Below, in pieces: positions 33,870 to 47,326 of a DNA stretch of 64,000 nt (positions are counted from its first letter, which is position 1; the number at the start of each line of letters is the position of its first letter). The stretch is from Nigrospora sphaerica. Taxonomy: Eukaryota > Ascomycota > Sordariomycetes > Amphisphaeriales > Apiosporaceae. The stretch is from assembly GCA_018287875.1 (NCBI GenBank), contig JAGVVL010000002.1, forward strand, positions 7,502,001-7,566,000, in the 5' to 3' direction. Under the pieces are notes generated by a model. The model saw only the letters and a program-made list of their open reading frames with translations. It did not search any database and was not told the origin of the DNA. The position numbers and the translations under genes are program-made.

Positions 33870-34723
33870 TCAATCCAAGCGCTGCATCAGATAGTCGACC
33901 TCGACCACCTTGGTCAGCGGAATGACAAAGTCCTTGTACATGGACACTACGGCATCAACGTTGATCTTGGTGGGCCGATCGGACCCCGTCTGCGAGGGAT
34001 CAGTGCCGTAGGTTTGCGCTTTCAACCGCAAGCGTTCCAGGACCTGCTGCTCGACGGCGGCATTGGTGATGGACTCGGCTATGGCCTTGGTATCACCCGC
34101 TTTGATGTACTTGGTGTACGTTTCCGGGTCCGACTGAAACTTGGACTCGGCCACGAATTTCCCGTAGTGGATTCTCCGCGAGATGGCCTGCAGACAGGCA
34201 ATGTCGGCCGTGGCGGTGGAGCCGTAGTTTTCCTCGCTCTCGCCGCGGGCTTCCCGGCCGTAGTTGGGACAAACGGCGGGCAGGAACTTATCCGTATAGA
34301 ACTCTTTGATCTGCTGGTTGACGTTGACGTTGTTGGGGTGCAGGATCTTGGGGTAGTTTATCGGCTTGAGGAGCGGCTTCTGCAGGGCGTTGGGGAAGAA
34401 GGGATACTCGTCCGGGGCCTCGTAGCGGCGGATGAGTGACTGTAGCTTCTCCTGCTCGAAGAGGTACCAGTCCATGAAGCTCAGGCTCGGGTCCTGGCCG
34501 ATCTGGATGGCGCCCGGATCGTAGATGGGCTTGTTGAGGGGGAACTGCACACGCTCGATCAGGAGGTTGATGATGGTGTCCTCGAGACGACTGTGGGCGG
34601 AGGGGGAGTATAAGTCAGCGGAGCTCGTTCCGCGGGCGGGATGGTTGCGCACATGAGCTGGAACCGGATGACCGACAGGTCCAAGGCCTTGGACGGGTCC
34701 GAGAGATCAAGGAGCGTATCCAT
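33870..34723 (-). CDS. aro7: Chorismate mutase (AroQ, eukaryotic type)
   Basis: Two exons on the minus strand: 34723-34653 and 34590-33870, 263 aa. The 62-nt intron has donor GTGCGC, branch CTGAC and acceptor CCACAG, and interrupts the FQL-IRLED segment. The enzyme converts chorismate to prephenate, the branch point to Phe and Tyr. Residues that match the yeast active site are visible: the Arg of [19 protein letters not shown] (Arg and Lys), the Asn/Glu pair in [13 protein letters not shown], and the Thr/Glu pair in [12 protein letters not shown]. In yeast, Tyr inhibits and Trp activates the enzyme through a switch at Thr226; by my alignment that position is Asn here (KINVD against RITPE). 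It is divergent from mdv1, with 941 nt between start codons. Confidence 0.95.
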
Positions 34724-35664
34724 GACGGGCGAGGGGCCACTTGTTCGGCTGCGGATTCGTGGAGGTAGGGGATGGCAGAGAGTTTTTGGTTTCAATTGAT
34801 CACAGTCGTGGCCGGAAGCTGCTTGGTGGGAGAATTCGCAGGAAGCTTAGGGGCAGGCGGTTGTGGAGGAGGAAGGCGGGGAACTGGATACGGAGTATTG
34901 ATGATAACAAGCGGGAGTCGCAAAGACGGATGTATGCACTTGAGTAAGTGAGAGGTAAGGTACATTAAGCTATGGAATTCTCATGGATCAAGGAATTTGG
35001 TTTGCCTCTGGCGCCCCTTATCCCTGGCATGCCCTGGGCAGTAAACCGGTACCTATGTAAGTAAAGAAGCACTTGCCTGCTTTACTAGCATGTACTTCTT
35101 ACATAGCGGCTGCGAACCCGCTCTCGTCAGAAAATTGCGGTCCGAGGCCGGCGACGAAGAAAAGTTGCAGTCGGCCAGTAAAAAGGACCATTAAAAAACT
35201 GGCAAACGGACGCAAACTGCGGGCAGTCAAGCGGGGGAGGCCCTGTCGACAAATGTCGCAAGCGTGCAGCTCAGGTACACGCTACTCGGTGCGTGCGGCG
35301 ACCGCAGGGCATTCGGGCTGTACCGAGGTACAACAGCGCTCTATGACCCAGGTTACCGTAGTTGCCGGCACGAGCCACTCGCCCAGAAAGCGAGCTTGCG
35401 GCTCGTTCCCATTCTTTCACCAATTCTCCATCGTCGACTTAATTATTATTTGTCGTCGTCCCGAGGCCCCAGGATCTGCCTCCCCAAGACTGACAGGCCG
35501 GATACTCACGCCATCGAGCACTCGCTATTAGTATACCCGTCCCGAGCACCGCGGTATATACAGTTCCTTCTCGATGCTTGCCTTTGCCTGGTAATTCGCG
35601 CCTGCAACGAACCTCGACCACCTTCGCTCCACCGCCCGCCTCCGCTTGCCCGGGTGGCTGCCGT
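34724..35664. other. Divergent promoter region, aro7 / mdv1
   Basis: 941 nt between two start codons facing outwards. No gene is recognised in it. I did not find a clear TGACTC-type amino-acid-control site next to aro7, though I cannot exclude degenerate ones. Confidence 0.5.
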
Positions 35665-37834
35665 ATGGACGATAAGGATTTAGACAATGATTTTCACGAT
35701 GAAGCCTCCATAGGCGAAGACTCGTCCATCTTCACGGTACCGCCCCCCGCCCTCTGTCTGCGGAGCCCTTGCTAACGCCCCTCGCAGCCCCGCGGCCTCG
35801 AGACCTTCACGCGGAAGATCACGACCACCGCCAGCCACCTCGCCGGGCCCTTGGGTGGCGATTCCGCCGCCGGCCAGCGCTACACCAACGCCATGGCCGA
35901 GGTACATAAGCAAATGAAGCGCCCCAACATCCAGCGCAGCATGTTTTCCATGGCGAGGACCACCCCGACCGACCTCGTCCGCTCCAAGCTCTCCACCGCC
36001 GAGATCCAGTCCCGGGCCCTTTGCTACGTCCCCGACGAATTGTTGAAGAACATCCCCGACGATGACAACTCGTACTCCCTGTTTCAGGGCTTCCAGGCGA
36101 GCTATCCCGAGCTGGCCGATACCAGCAAGAAGCACAAGCGACGGGTCTCGCGAGGCCGGAAAATGCTCGAGGACGAACCGTCCTCGCCCTCCAGCCCTCA
36201 GCACCTGCAGAAGCTGAAGAAGGAAAAGGCCTCCCTCATGCACGACCTGGAAATGATGGGCATACGCAAAAACATGGCTAGCAGTGAGATACGCGAGATT
36301 GATAACAAGATTGCAAATCTCGCCGGCATGCGCAGGATTATTTTGGATCGCCTGGCCGGGCTCGAGCAGGACGAGGCCATGTTGGAACACGACAGTATGT
36401 ACCGGCCCCCTCTTTGTGCGCACCACTCCGCTGACGTGGCCATTTTATTTAGTTGTCGATATTGAAGCGCGCATCGACGACGCCCAGATGATGGTGGACG
36501 AGGCCGCATCCATAGCTGCGGCCAACACCAAGGACGACGGCGACGATATGGTGACGGACCAAGATGCCGATGAGTTCATGTCGAAATCGGTCTACGAGAA
36601 GCTTCCTCCGGCGGCCGGCGCGCCTGCGCGGCCGAAGAAGCTCAAGTCTATGCGACGGAAATCGATGCCCATCCTGCATGAGCATCTCGCCCCTGGAACT
36701 AACTTGCGTGAAATCAAGGCGCACGCGGACAACATTACGGCACTCGATTTCGATGTTCCCTTCGGCACTATGGTGACGTCGGGCATGGACGACGTGGTCA
36801 AGGTCTGGGATCTGAATGCGGGACGATGCATGGGCATACTGGAAGGACACACGGCGTCAGTTCGAACTCTGCAGGTGGAGGATAACATTCTCGCCACAGG
36901 TGGCAAGGACGCAACGATCCGTCTGTGGGACCTCAGCAAGGCGCACTACGATCCCCAGGGCAACCTTAAGGACGACGACGACAGTGACGACGGCATGGCT
37001 TTCGAGAACCCAGATGATCAGCCTATCGAGCCGCCCGCGGGCAGCATGGCTGACTGCGCTCTTTTCAGCCTTGAGTCTCACGTGGACGAGGTGACGGCAC
37101 TGCACTTCCGTGGCGACACCCTCGTCTCGGGATCGGCTGACAAGACGCTCCGGCACTGGGATCTTGAGAAGGGCCGCTGCGTCCAGACTCTGGATGTCAT
37201 GTGGGCGGCTGCGCAGGCCTCAGCCTCCCTGGGTAATTCGGAAAGCACGTGGAGGCAGACCAGTCGATCTACGTCGGCACAGGCCGATTTTGTGGGCGCT
37301 CTGCAGGTCTTCCAGACTGCCCTTGCTTGCGGTACCGCTGACGGTATGGTCCGGCTGTGGGATTTGCGGAGCGGTCAAGTTCACCGGAGCCTGGTAGGCC
37401 ACACTGGACCGGTCACTTGCCTGCAGTTTGATGATGTGCATCTGGTCACTGGTAGCTTGGACCGCAGCATTCGGGTAAGCCGCCTTCCCCCTTTCTCTCC
37501 GCACGCGGAACCTTGGGCTTGTCCCACGATTGCAAAACAGAAAGCTAACCAATATCAGATATGGGATCTCCGAACCGGGTCCATCTTTGACGCATTCGCG
37601 TATGACCACCCCGTCACGAGCATGATGTTTGACAACAGGCGGATTGCCACTGCTGCCCAGGAGGACGTTGTCAAGATATACGATAAGCTGGAGTCGCGGC
37701 AGTGGGAGTGCGGCGCCGGCATTACGTTTGCCGACGCGAGCAGGCCGCCCGCCATTGTCGAGCACGTACGCATTAAGGATGGGTTCATGATTGAGGGACG
37801 CCAGGACGGTATGGTCGGCGTATGGACCTGCTGA
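35665..37834 (+). CDS. mdv1: Mitochondrial division protein 1 (WD40)
   Basis: Four exons: 35665-35736, 35788-36394, 36453-37474 and 37559-37834, 658 aa. Intron branch sites (GCTAAC, GCTGAC, GCTAAC) and phases agree. Mdv1 is the adaptor that brings the dynamin Dnm1 to Fis1 on the mitochondrial outer membrane. Seen: an N-terminal Fis1-binding region (residues 25-140, including [20 protein letters not shown]), a coiled coil at about 180-250 ([21 protein letters not shown]), a linker with [11 protein letters not shown], then seven WD40 repeats from about residue 335 (VVKVWDL, TIRLWDL, LRHWDL, VRLWDL, IRIWDL at the third intron junction). An acidic insert (DDDDSDDG) interrupts the propeller, as usual for the family. 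The last intron is 84 nt with no in-frame stop. Confidence 0.96.
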
Positions 37835-40800
37835 AATACGTTGTAAAAAACGACTGTAGAATTGTAGAAACGAATCAAGACGCCACGACTACGTTAAACT
37901 GCCGCCCGTGGATTATGTGTGATAGGTTGACGGTGTATTCAAGCGTCTCCTTTCCACCTCCTACCTCCCCGGAAATCCCCTTGGTCTATGTGCCTCCTAT
38001 TACGACCACTACTGCGAGGCATCCTCTACGGGCAAGACACTGGATATAACAGGGTGTAGAGAATTTGCGGGGATGGGAACCCAAAGTTAGCGTACAGGAT
38101 TGAGTGTCACCGGATATAGGTTGAAGTTTTCATGCAAAAGGAACCCCGATCGTCTTAATGCATACGGCAGGCAATACACACCACAGAGGCTGCGCATCTA
38201 CGTTAAGAAGGACTTCCGGGTCTCGAGTCACCAACGGACGCAAGAAGTGACCCAGTGATAGTGTGTATCCGCGTGTACCGGGTCGAGAATTCTTCCTGCC
38301 TGGCGGGAAAGCCATCCTTTACCATCGGGGTACGTAAGTGGAGGCCTCCTTTTTCTTCAGAGTACCCTATCCCCAGCAGAGTATCAAGCTGCCGAACTAC
38401 GAGGACCATGAGAGCGAGGGGCCTACGGGCGAGAGGCTCGGACTGTCTAGCAATGGGGTCTTGCGTTTGGTATTGATTCTCCTCTGGGGCCCCGTGGCGC
38501 CAGAAGGCGGCTGTCTTTTACTCTATCGCCAATGAGGCTGTCCCTTACGATGACTACGAGTAGAACGCGACGCCTCTCTCCCTCCCTCTCCCCCCCTCTT
38601 TCTCTCTCTTGCGTTGCGGTTGAGTAGGGACATCCGGCCACTGCCGCGGGTGTTCGACACCGGTTCGGAGTCTCGCCGGGGCAGAGGGAGCCGGTTCTTT
38701 CAGAACAAGAGGCTCTTTTTTTGCCACCAGAGGGCCACGTACCATGTCGTTGCCCCGAGAGCCGACATCGCGGCTTCGAGTCTCCTCGCAGAGGCACGGG
38801 CAGAAACGGCAGCAGGAGATGCTTTGTGGTGAAGCTGCCCGGGGGGGTGGGCACCGGACAAAGCGGACCCACTGAGTGATCGTTTGGCATCATTCATGCC
38901 GAGGACATGAGACGAACCAGCGGCTCGGAAGGATGCGAGCTCACCGGGCGAGGGCTCAAAGACCAAGTGGGTGGACGGCAAGGGGTTTTTGCCAACGTGC
39001 ACAGTGGGTGTGGCACGGGTGATGCGCGGCCCAGACCGTGAGGCTGGAATGGTGAGGAGGCGGGCATGAGGGCGTAACAACCCGCCCAGCCATGTCCATC
39101 TTCTCAGCTCCAGGGCCGCAACCAGATCCTCCCACTCCAAAGGTCGGCATAGGGGTCATCCGGCCGAGAGCTCGGGGCCTTCCAAAAGTGTGTTAGAAAA
39201 GCGTAACTGTTGTCTGGAAAGGACGGCACGACCCTCAATCTCTGAAGTCGGCCTCAGCAATTTGCACCAAGGGCCAGTGAACAGCGGGGACGGTACACCA
39301 TCATGCAGAGGGCAAGGCAGGTAAGGGACTTGGGACGGAGGACCACGGGGAGGGGCTGTCGTCATACTCTTGGGACTCGTCGATCAAACGCCGCTCCAGC
39401 AGGGGCTCGAAAGACTCCGGTCCCGTTTCGAGAAGCAGGTAGCAGTTGCTCTGCACGTTTGCGGTGTCAACCAATTCGCCCATACGCCCGTGTAGGGAGG
39501 GCGGCGGGCTGAATGAGGCAGGGTGGAACAGGGGAGGGGGGCTTTCTCTCCCCCTCGTACTCGCCTTTCGCGCAGGGCACTCACTCTCTGGCAAGGGATT
39601 CAAGTCGGCCCGGAGACAGTGGCAGAGACGGCGCAGCACCTGCAAGAAGGGAACAGCCCATGCGACAGCTCAGCTGCATTTGTGCTTCTAGCATCCCGCC
39701 GTATGGACCTGCAAACGCCCCTTCACGCTGGAGGCAGGGACAACAACTGCGCCGGAGGGATCCCGAAAAGGACACTCGGCCTGGGTGGTGCTGAGTTGGG
39801 GACGACAAGGTCCGAGTCCACGCACGCCTCGAACGTCCCATGGCATTGAAGTGCTCCACCCACCCAAAGCGGCAAGCACCCTGGAAGCAGATCACGCCTG
39901 GATCAGGGATCCTCTGCCCTCCCTCCACGGTGCTCCCAGAAGAGGGGGAAAGTAGAGGACAGCCGACTCGGGGCCTGGGATGCCGTACTGCTAGCACGCC
40001 CGCTTGTTCCAGCGGCTAGAATGCGTGCCCAGGGAACCCCAGCCTTAGTGTTCACGATGTAACCCAGGGCCCCGTTCCTCTCGGGCGGGGCGTCTTATGG
40101 CGACGTCTCTCATCTGGAACCGGAGCCGACTTTCCTGTGTCGTACTGGACGACGAAGACGCCTGGCCGTCTTCGCGGGAGAAGAGCTCCCGGTCGAGGCC
40201 GAGAGACCTACGGTGACTGTACCGCCCCCCCTCAGGCGCCCATGTGTGTGTGTGATCACGTCTGTCAGCCTATACAGCCAAGGTGGAGCGGCGCAGCATT
40301 GCATCTTGAGAATCTGGGGAAGCCCCCAGCCCCAAACACAGCAGGATCGCCGACGCCTGGGCGAGAGCGCTCCCTGTATTGTCGCCACTACTCACCGAGC
40401 GATCGGCAAGCCGGTCCTCGCTTGGCTGCTGGACGACATGGATCTATGCAGAGGGACTTGTGTTCAAGGGCATGCCAGCCTGTCTTGGTGATGTTGATCT
40501 ATCATAGGGCCCCCAGGCAACTGGGCGTCCATCCGTCGCCCACGCCTACGCCAGCTTCGGATGTCGCAATCTAGGTGGGAGGCTCGAGACGCTACGGCAT
40601 ACTGTACTCATTATTGGCCGCTACATTCAGGGGACGGGGTTTTCATGTTAATAATGGCCGGGGTGCCGCTGACCGCATACTCGCCACGCATCGATATGCA
40701 GGTCTCGCTGGAATGGTCAGGAGCGTCGCACGCCGTCTTGCTGCCCAGCCATGGCGAGAGGGCCACGCCAAACCGTCGGCTGCCCATCGTGAAGGGCGGC

Positions 40801-43800
40801 TTCTCCAGTGCGGCGGCCACTGCTAACCCATGCCGTATATGTCGGTCTCTTATGTGCTGCCGTCTTATTCCGGTATTGCAGCACGGCGACAGACGGCGTA
40901 TATCCGACTTGGGCTTCCCGCAAGGGCCAGACAGATGCCCATAATGTAGTTGTACTGGCGCTCAGGAAGCGGAACACCTTGTAGCGTCACTTCGGCCTCA
41001 AGGCAGGGCCTATGTAACTTCAAGTTGCCACTAGGAAGATAGTATGATGGACAATGGCTCGGATCTGCTCCAACAGGCGTGATGTGGCAAGCGTCTGGCC
41101 GAAGGCACGCAAGCAGTTGGCCGAAAGACTGCCCCGGCCAACGCGAAAGCTGCGAAAGCTCGGCATAGGAGTTTGTCCTTACCCTGCCACTCTGCTGGAG
41201 CGGCCCGAACATTTGCAGCATAGTGCTTTTGGGGAGCAGGGCGACATTTGTTAAACACGTCCGCCAGCATTATCTGATGCATACCTCAACGGTCAACCAG
41301 TTTTAACTTGCTCAAGAAACGCTGAAGGGCGATACGCAGATCACAATTTTTCAACCAAGCTCCAGACGGGGACCCTTTGAGCCACCCTAGACCGAATTGG
41401 CCATGGAGTTTCGGTCCTCTTTCCGTTGGGTTCCCGCCGTTCCCGTAACGGCGTAGGCCCCTGTATGAAGCCCTTGGATTTTGGCCCGAGACCAACGGGT
41501 GTTGCTCCGCTTTGTGCTGCTGGCAGGAATGGCCTGATTGTTTTAATCTGGAGCAGCGTCTTTCGTGCTGTAGCTAGGTCAGGCCAGGACCTTTCAGTCA
41601 CGGAAGTGTTCAAGTGACGACGGATCAAGGCGTATAACAGTGGCGATATAGCAGCCAAGACGCGTACCTAGCCACGGCTCACGAGCACGGCACGAGAGAA
41701 CTGGCATGCAGGGCACCATTCCCAATGCGGAAAGCGCGCCAAGCCAGTGAAGGGGCGCGTTCGGCTTCGATGCCGTCGGCTTGTCAACGCATTTGCCGCG
41801 AGTTCGACCAAGTTGCCGAGCCAGCGAGGTTTGCCGCGGGTGTTGTCGACGAGAGTCGGAGAACCCAAGGCTGGCACGCTCGCATCATGTCGGCCCTGCA
41901 GACCTGGGCGGCCTCCGCCCAAAACTGTTGGTGATATTGCGTCTTGGCGGCGATTCGGTCAGTTGGACCGCCAGCGCTGCTGAGCGATGAGTCGTATTGC
42001 GTACGGGTGGACTGAATCCCCGTGGGGGCTTTACGGGTGCGGTACCACCCCTTCTGGTCGGGCTGAACATCGGTGACCGGGTCAGACAGAACAGATGCAG
42101 AGGAGGCGAGGTGTGACGACAGCTGCTGGTGGTGACGGGGCCGTCGCCGGAGCCCTCGACGACTGGCCTTGCCCTGGCCGACAGTCAAATGGCTCGTGAG
42201 TGCCTTACTCACGCCTGTCAAGTCGGCTTTTCAACTCTCCCTGGCTTGGTATTCTGTGGTGGATTGGTGCTCGTACATATGGACGAGCGGAAAGTCGAGG
42301 GCTCGATTGGTTCGTGGACGTAGGGCAAGCCCAATCCCACCAATCAGACGGCGCTACCCATCCACTTTGGTCTGCGGGGGAGAGACATGGAAAACGAGCC
42401 AATGGGATTATCGGTCCGATCACCGCTTGGATAACAGGGGTCCCACGCGATCCCGAACCCGCTTTCCCGTTAGCTTGCCATCTCCACGTCCACCGCATAT
42501 ATGTACCAAGTGTGCGTGACTGCGTGTGACAGAGGCGCAAGACAGGGATACCACACCACCAGCTGCTGCCCCGTCACCACCAGCACACACGCAGCTGCGT
42601 CGTGCGTCGTGGCATTGCCATCATCGCAGAGGACGAGGCCGTCATGGCTGGAAGAAGCCCAACCAGCATTAGCACCACCCATGTCGCTGCGCACAACATC
42701 ATCATCACCAGGCCCGGCTGCGTCCCGGCAGCTCTTAGAACGGGGCGGGCAACCTGGCACACCCGCCGGCGTCTACGGCATACTGTGGCGGCGCCTTCTT
42801 AATCGGTCCGTCCTAAGCCTGCGAGGAACAGCGCCCACTGATGCGGCACTGCGGCTGACGTACCTAGAACGCGCTTGAGGTAACCGAACGCATGGGGAAG
42901 CGTGTTCAATTCAAGTTTGCGTGAAAATCCGTGCCCGTACTGTTTGTTGCCCGTCCGTCCGGATAGATGGATAAGTACATGAGGTTGCTGGCTCCTGTGC
43001 AGGTAGCCTGGTCCGGCCGTGCGTGTATCAGGAACGGGGGTGGAGGGAGGGAGGGAGGTGGTAAGCCCTACCTGGGGATTGCCGGCGTGTCCCTTTCGAG
43101 AGCCGACACCCACTATACACGATAACCTCGGGAGGTGACCGGGTGTCAGTGTCGATAGGGCGCCATCGATGGTCGGGAGACAGATGCAGGTCCCCGTGCC
43201 ATCAATTCAGCGGAGATATTTAAACTCACATGGCGCGCGCTCGGTAAGGGCAAGCACGTCGACTTGCCCATGCCACGAGGCCATCAGGCTAAATGAGTCG
43301 TGTGCGGTTGCTGGACGCATTCGGCGGACAGATGGATCCACGATGGGACGAAAACCGCATCCTGCCCCAACTCCACCGGCTGGGAAACACCTGCTGTGTA
43401 CCTAAGGATGTAGGTATGTAACAAGCCATTATGGAAGCGACCTACCTAAGCACATAAGGTACCTCTTACATCCCGTGTGAAAGGTCTCTCCTAGTCACTC
43501 GTTACACAGACGGACAGCTGCCTACCCCAGGCCTCACAGGTATGTATTTGGTAGGTACGCTATTAAGACACAGCAACATTCGGCTTCCGGGGTCCGTGAT
43601 GACCAGTTGAGTCTAGCTAGTCGCAACTCGCATCTGTTTCGGTGCTGGCGTGGCCGACAGACCGGTTCGCTGGCAGGGTTGTCACTACTGTGTAAATTAA
43701 CGGTAGCCCTCCCCTGCCAGATCCAATCGCATTGCATGGGGGCGCCTTCCTGCGCGGTATCCTGCTGTGCTTACACTTGCATTGCATTTTCGGCTCTGCG

Positions 43801-44267
43801 AGTACGCACACGCATGCATTCCCCCCCCCTTCCCCTTTGAGATCCCTCTTCCTCTTCTTGCTCACTAATAAGACGTATGCCAATGGGCCGTAGCTAAACA
43901 AGTCTGGTTAGGGGGGGCCTCGCTGCTGTACGAGCGGATCCTCCTGAGCGCTGGACACACGGCTCCGGCCGTTGGGCGGCGGGGGGAGTGGGCTTTCCCC
44001 CGAGGCCCTCCTTACCTGACTCCTTCCTTTATTGCCTGCCCCCATTGGTCCAGGTAACTAAGATTCGAGCCTGTAGCGTCTATCTACACCGTTGCATACT
44101 CATTCATGCGACTGTTTTCTTTTTTGGCTGCCTGCCTACATAAATACTTACTTGAAAGAGATAGTTATGTGGAAGATGCCTGCCTACCTCCTACTTGCTT
44201 GTGTTGCGTCGTTGGTACTTTCCTTCGTTACCAGTCGGTTTGGCTGGGCTCGTAGTGCCGCCTCATT

Positions 44268-44291
44268 CTATGGATCTATGGATCTATGGAT
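44268..44291 (+). repeat. Three perfect copies of an 8-bp unit
   Basis: CTATGGAT repeated three times head to tail, followed by CT. It lies in the long spacer before xlnR. Confidence 0.8.
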
Positions 44292-46949
44292 CTTAGATGA
44301 ACGTGCTGGAAGGCAGAAAGAAGAACGCAGGGAGAGCGCGGTTTGCTGGAAAGTCGGTGCGTTTCCCAGGTGGGTGCAGCCGTGCATAGGTCCGCCAATG
44401 TCCGCCTCTACTAAGTAACCTGTGCCTCGTACTAGTCGTCCTGGGCTTAGGTCAAGGCCCAGGCACCTTTTGCCCCTCCAAGGAACATGGATCGTACCTA
44501 CCTCTAGAAAGACGGGATGACGGGTGTACGTGACCACCGGTCCAGGGCTCCAACGATCACGAGACAATCACAACTTTTGCCCGCCGGCAGCCTGATCAGC
44601 ATGGAGCATCGTTCTGGGCCAGCCTGGAGTGGCAAGCCGGAATTGACGACAGTCGGGGACTGCCTTGGATCCAGTCCCAGTGGAAGTAGAAGCTACCAAG
44701 AACTCTTTCGGACGACTGGCAACCTTACATACGACTACACCATCCAGCTCACACGATGCGGTGCCAGCTGGTACGAGCGGGATGCAACGTCCTAACGGGC
44801 TACTGAGCCGGGGTGGTCAATTGTTTCCCCCGCCTTTTAATTTTTTTTTCTTTCCTCTCCCGTCTGGGGCGCGTCATGGGGCTGGGCAGGCGTGCTTGGA
44901 CTATCGCCAATCCCCCCCGTCGAGCGCGCATGCCTGCTTGTCCGGCACAAGCGAGTCCAACCGCTCGCGCACCATGAGGTTGCTTGGGCAGCTTGGATGC
45001 ATGGAGCCAAATGCCAACCAACGAGGTCAGTCCAGGCCGGCGTCATCTCCGCACTCTCCTCCACCTCCATCCCGCTGTGTCGGCTTTTCCAGCTTCCCTC
45101 CACCCCCGAGCCTCAAACATGCGGCCCTTGCCATTTCCCGTAGCGCATCCATGTCCTTTTGGACCCTGAAGCTCCTATGCAGGCAATATACCAATGATGG
45201 GCCGGGAGCGCCTCACCAACCACAGTCAACCTCTCTCCCCCGGCCGTCTCTGTTCTTTCTGCCTCGCCCGTCGCGCATCGCGGGGAAAGGACACGCGCTA
45301 GACACCTTGCAACCCACCCCTCCCCTAGGAAGTGATGATCCGGTCCGACATTGCGACTCCTTCATCTGCCTCGCGCTCCCTGTCATCTGCACCGAGGTGC
45401 ACACACCCGCATCCCATTGCACCTCGCTTCCTCGCTCGTCCTATCTGTCTGTTCTCCCTACTACACGTGTGCACTCCGGTCATGCCTGGGTATTCATGGA
45501 CATCCACGGGCCAGGGGGGGAGAGGGTGGCTGGCCCGGCCTGGTGAGAGGGCCACGTCGTCAACAACCCGCCCCCATCCAGGGATTGCTCGATATGCGGA
45601 TTACATAGTTGAGAACAGGGGCCGGGCGACGACCAGCCCCGACGCCACGGGTTCACACCCAGCCGCTGCCGTCCAGGTCTTTCTTAAGGTCGCGAGCGCG
45701 AGTTAAGCATAGCGCCAAGGCCTACCGGGGCTACCGGGGATATACGCCGTACGGGGGGTAAGGGGTGGAAGGCGTTGCCAGTACGGAGTACCTGGAGTGC
45801 TGTTGGTACCTTGGCAGCCAGCAGCCCATCCGCCCGTCGCCTCCCATTTCAAATCCCGCTTAGCGCTCCAGCAAGTCCACCGCTGGGGGTCGGCATATTA
45901 GCCACCAGTCTGGCCCTCCTAGCCGTCCTGCCCGGTGAAATCCGCCTCCGACGAAGGCCCAGTTCCGAAGGTGGAGACGCGGGTCAGTCCTCCTGGCGCA
46001 CACAAACCCCAGCCGTGTCCACCGTCGCCCGCCTATTCGTATTCAGCAGCGTGGGCAAGTGAGGTACCCGACAGGCACCGTATGGTAGTATCGACGCCCA
46101 CGCCTAGGGAGGGACTCCTCGGGTCTTCATGGGGCGCGCGCGCTGCCACGACGGCCTGGGCGACTTCATCACGGCCAGCCTTTACCCAGGGGCATGTACA
46201 TACCGGTACGACGAGGCCGTGAGGGCCTGTGAGGAGTGCGGAGGTGGGTGGGCGAGTCTGTCCCCACACAGTCTTGATCGTCTGATGGACCTTGGATTCT
46301 CCAGACTCCACCAGTCAAGCAACCCGGCCAGTCCCAATCCCTGCTCTCCCTTGGGGTTCCTGCCGCCTACACATGCAGTCTGGAGAAAATCGAGCGAGGT
46401 CCGCCATATAACTGGTACCGGCAAGCCCCGGAGGGGTTCTCTCCAAGAATCGTCTCCGAAAGACGACCAGGAGCCTCGCCCATCGCCTCCCCATCCCACC
46501 TCTCACGACGGACTCACCACTTCCCGCACTCCCGCCGTAAAGCATGCCGTCAATATAGTTGCGCGACTCGATATTAGTTTGGTGATCAGGTTCTCGGGCT
46601 CTCCAATCCAAGGCCGCCTCCATAGTCGCTTCTTCGACCAGCGTCATCTGCCTGTGTATGCGTGCCAAGGAAGGGCGCTTCGAAGGATCGCCTCCCGCCA
46701 GTCCTCCCGTACGGCCCCCCTCACGCCGGGACGTTTCTCCTTCGGCCGGGCTCCCTTCGACGTCCTCTGGCACTTCTGTTCGTTTTGCTGCCAGGCCACG
46801 CTTTTCGCCTGGCCGCCGTGTTGGGTCCCTGATTGGTCTTCAGCCCAGCAACGTCCTGGCCTCGCTTAGAGTGAGCACCTTGGGGAGCGTGGGAAGATTC
46901 CTATAGTACGTCCACCTGGCTGTTTCCGTGCCGCACGCACACGCACGCA

Positions 46950-46970
46950 CCCCCCCCCCCCCCCCCCCCC
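46950..46970 (+). repeat. Poly-C tract, 21 nt, after an ACGC-rich microsatellite
   Basis: Twenty-one consecutive C follow CGCACACGCACGCAC. The tract lies 515 nt before the xlnR ATG and would be a G-run on the minus strand. Its exact length is uncertain in any assembly. Confidence 0.85.
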
Positions 46971-47320
46971 TGAAGCTGTCCTGTCACCCCTCGAGGCTCT
47001 CACGCCGCAGATCCTGTCCTCTCGTCCCGCGTCTCTGTGTCTACACATGAACCCCCTCTGCCGTTTGATATTCATTGTATTATGCCGCCCCTTGGTGCCC
47101 ATACTCATCTGTCGGTTCCCCGCAGGCACGGTTCCGGGGCCTCCATGTACCTTCAACGAGTGCGGTAGCTGCTATACCTGCCAACATCGGATATAGCTGG
47201 GTTCACACGCGCATTTCAGCGCTCCATATAGCCCGGGCCTTGTCGCCCTCGCCTCACACCTCGCGAACCTCGCCATCTTGACTCGGCTACGATAACCCTC
47301 ACCTTCTCGCTTAGGCGTCT

Positions 47321-47326
47321 GGCTAA
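47321..47326 (+). promoter_or_regulatory. GGCTAA, possible XlnR/Xyr1 site upstream of xlnR
   Basis: One GGCTAA word 159-164 nt before the xlnR start. XlnR-type activators recognise GGCTAR/GGCWWW-type words. A single 6-bp match is expected often by chance, so autoregulation is only a possibility. SYGGRG words (CreA/Cre1 type) on the minus strand occur near 47119 and 47406. Confidence 0.25.

Noticed and set aside
39361..39490. tRNA-like stretch on the minus strand (GGGCGAATTGGTTGACACC ... TTTCGAGCC)
   Set aside because: It recalls a tRNA-Leu A box and B box, but the T-stem does not pair around TTCGA and I found no acceptor stem.
41341..41660. Short frames on both strands that faintly recall repetitive hypothetical proteins of Sordariomycetes
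   Set aside because: The resemblance is impressionistic and no motif can be cited.
44665..45546. 293-codon plus-strand open frame
   Set aside because: Pro/Ser/Cys-rich, no family similarity, many equivalent open frames around it.
46129..46869. 246-codon plus-strand open frame upstream of xlnR
   Set aside because: Random-looking composition with no domain and no conserved start; within probable promoter sequence.
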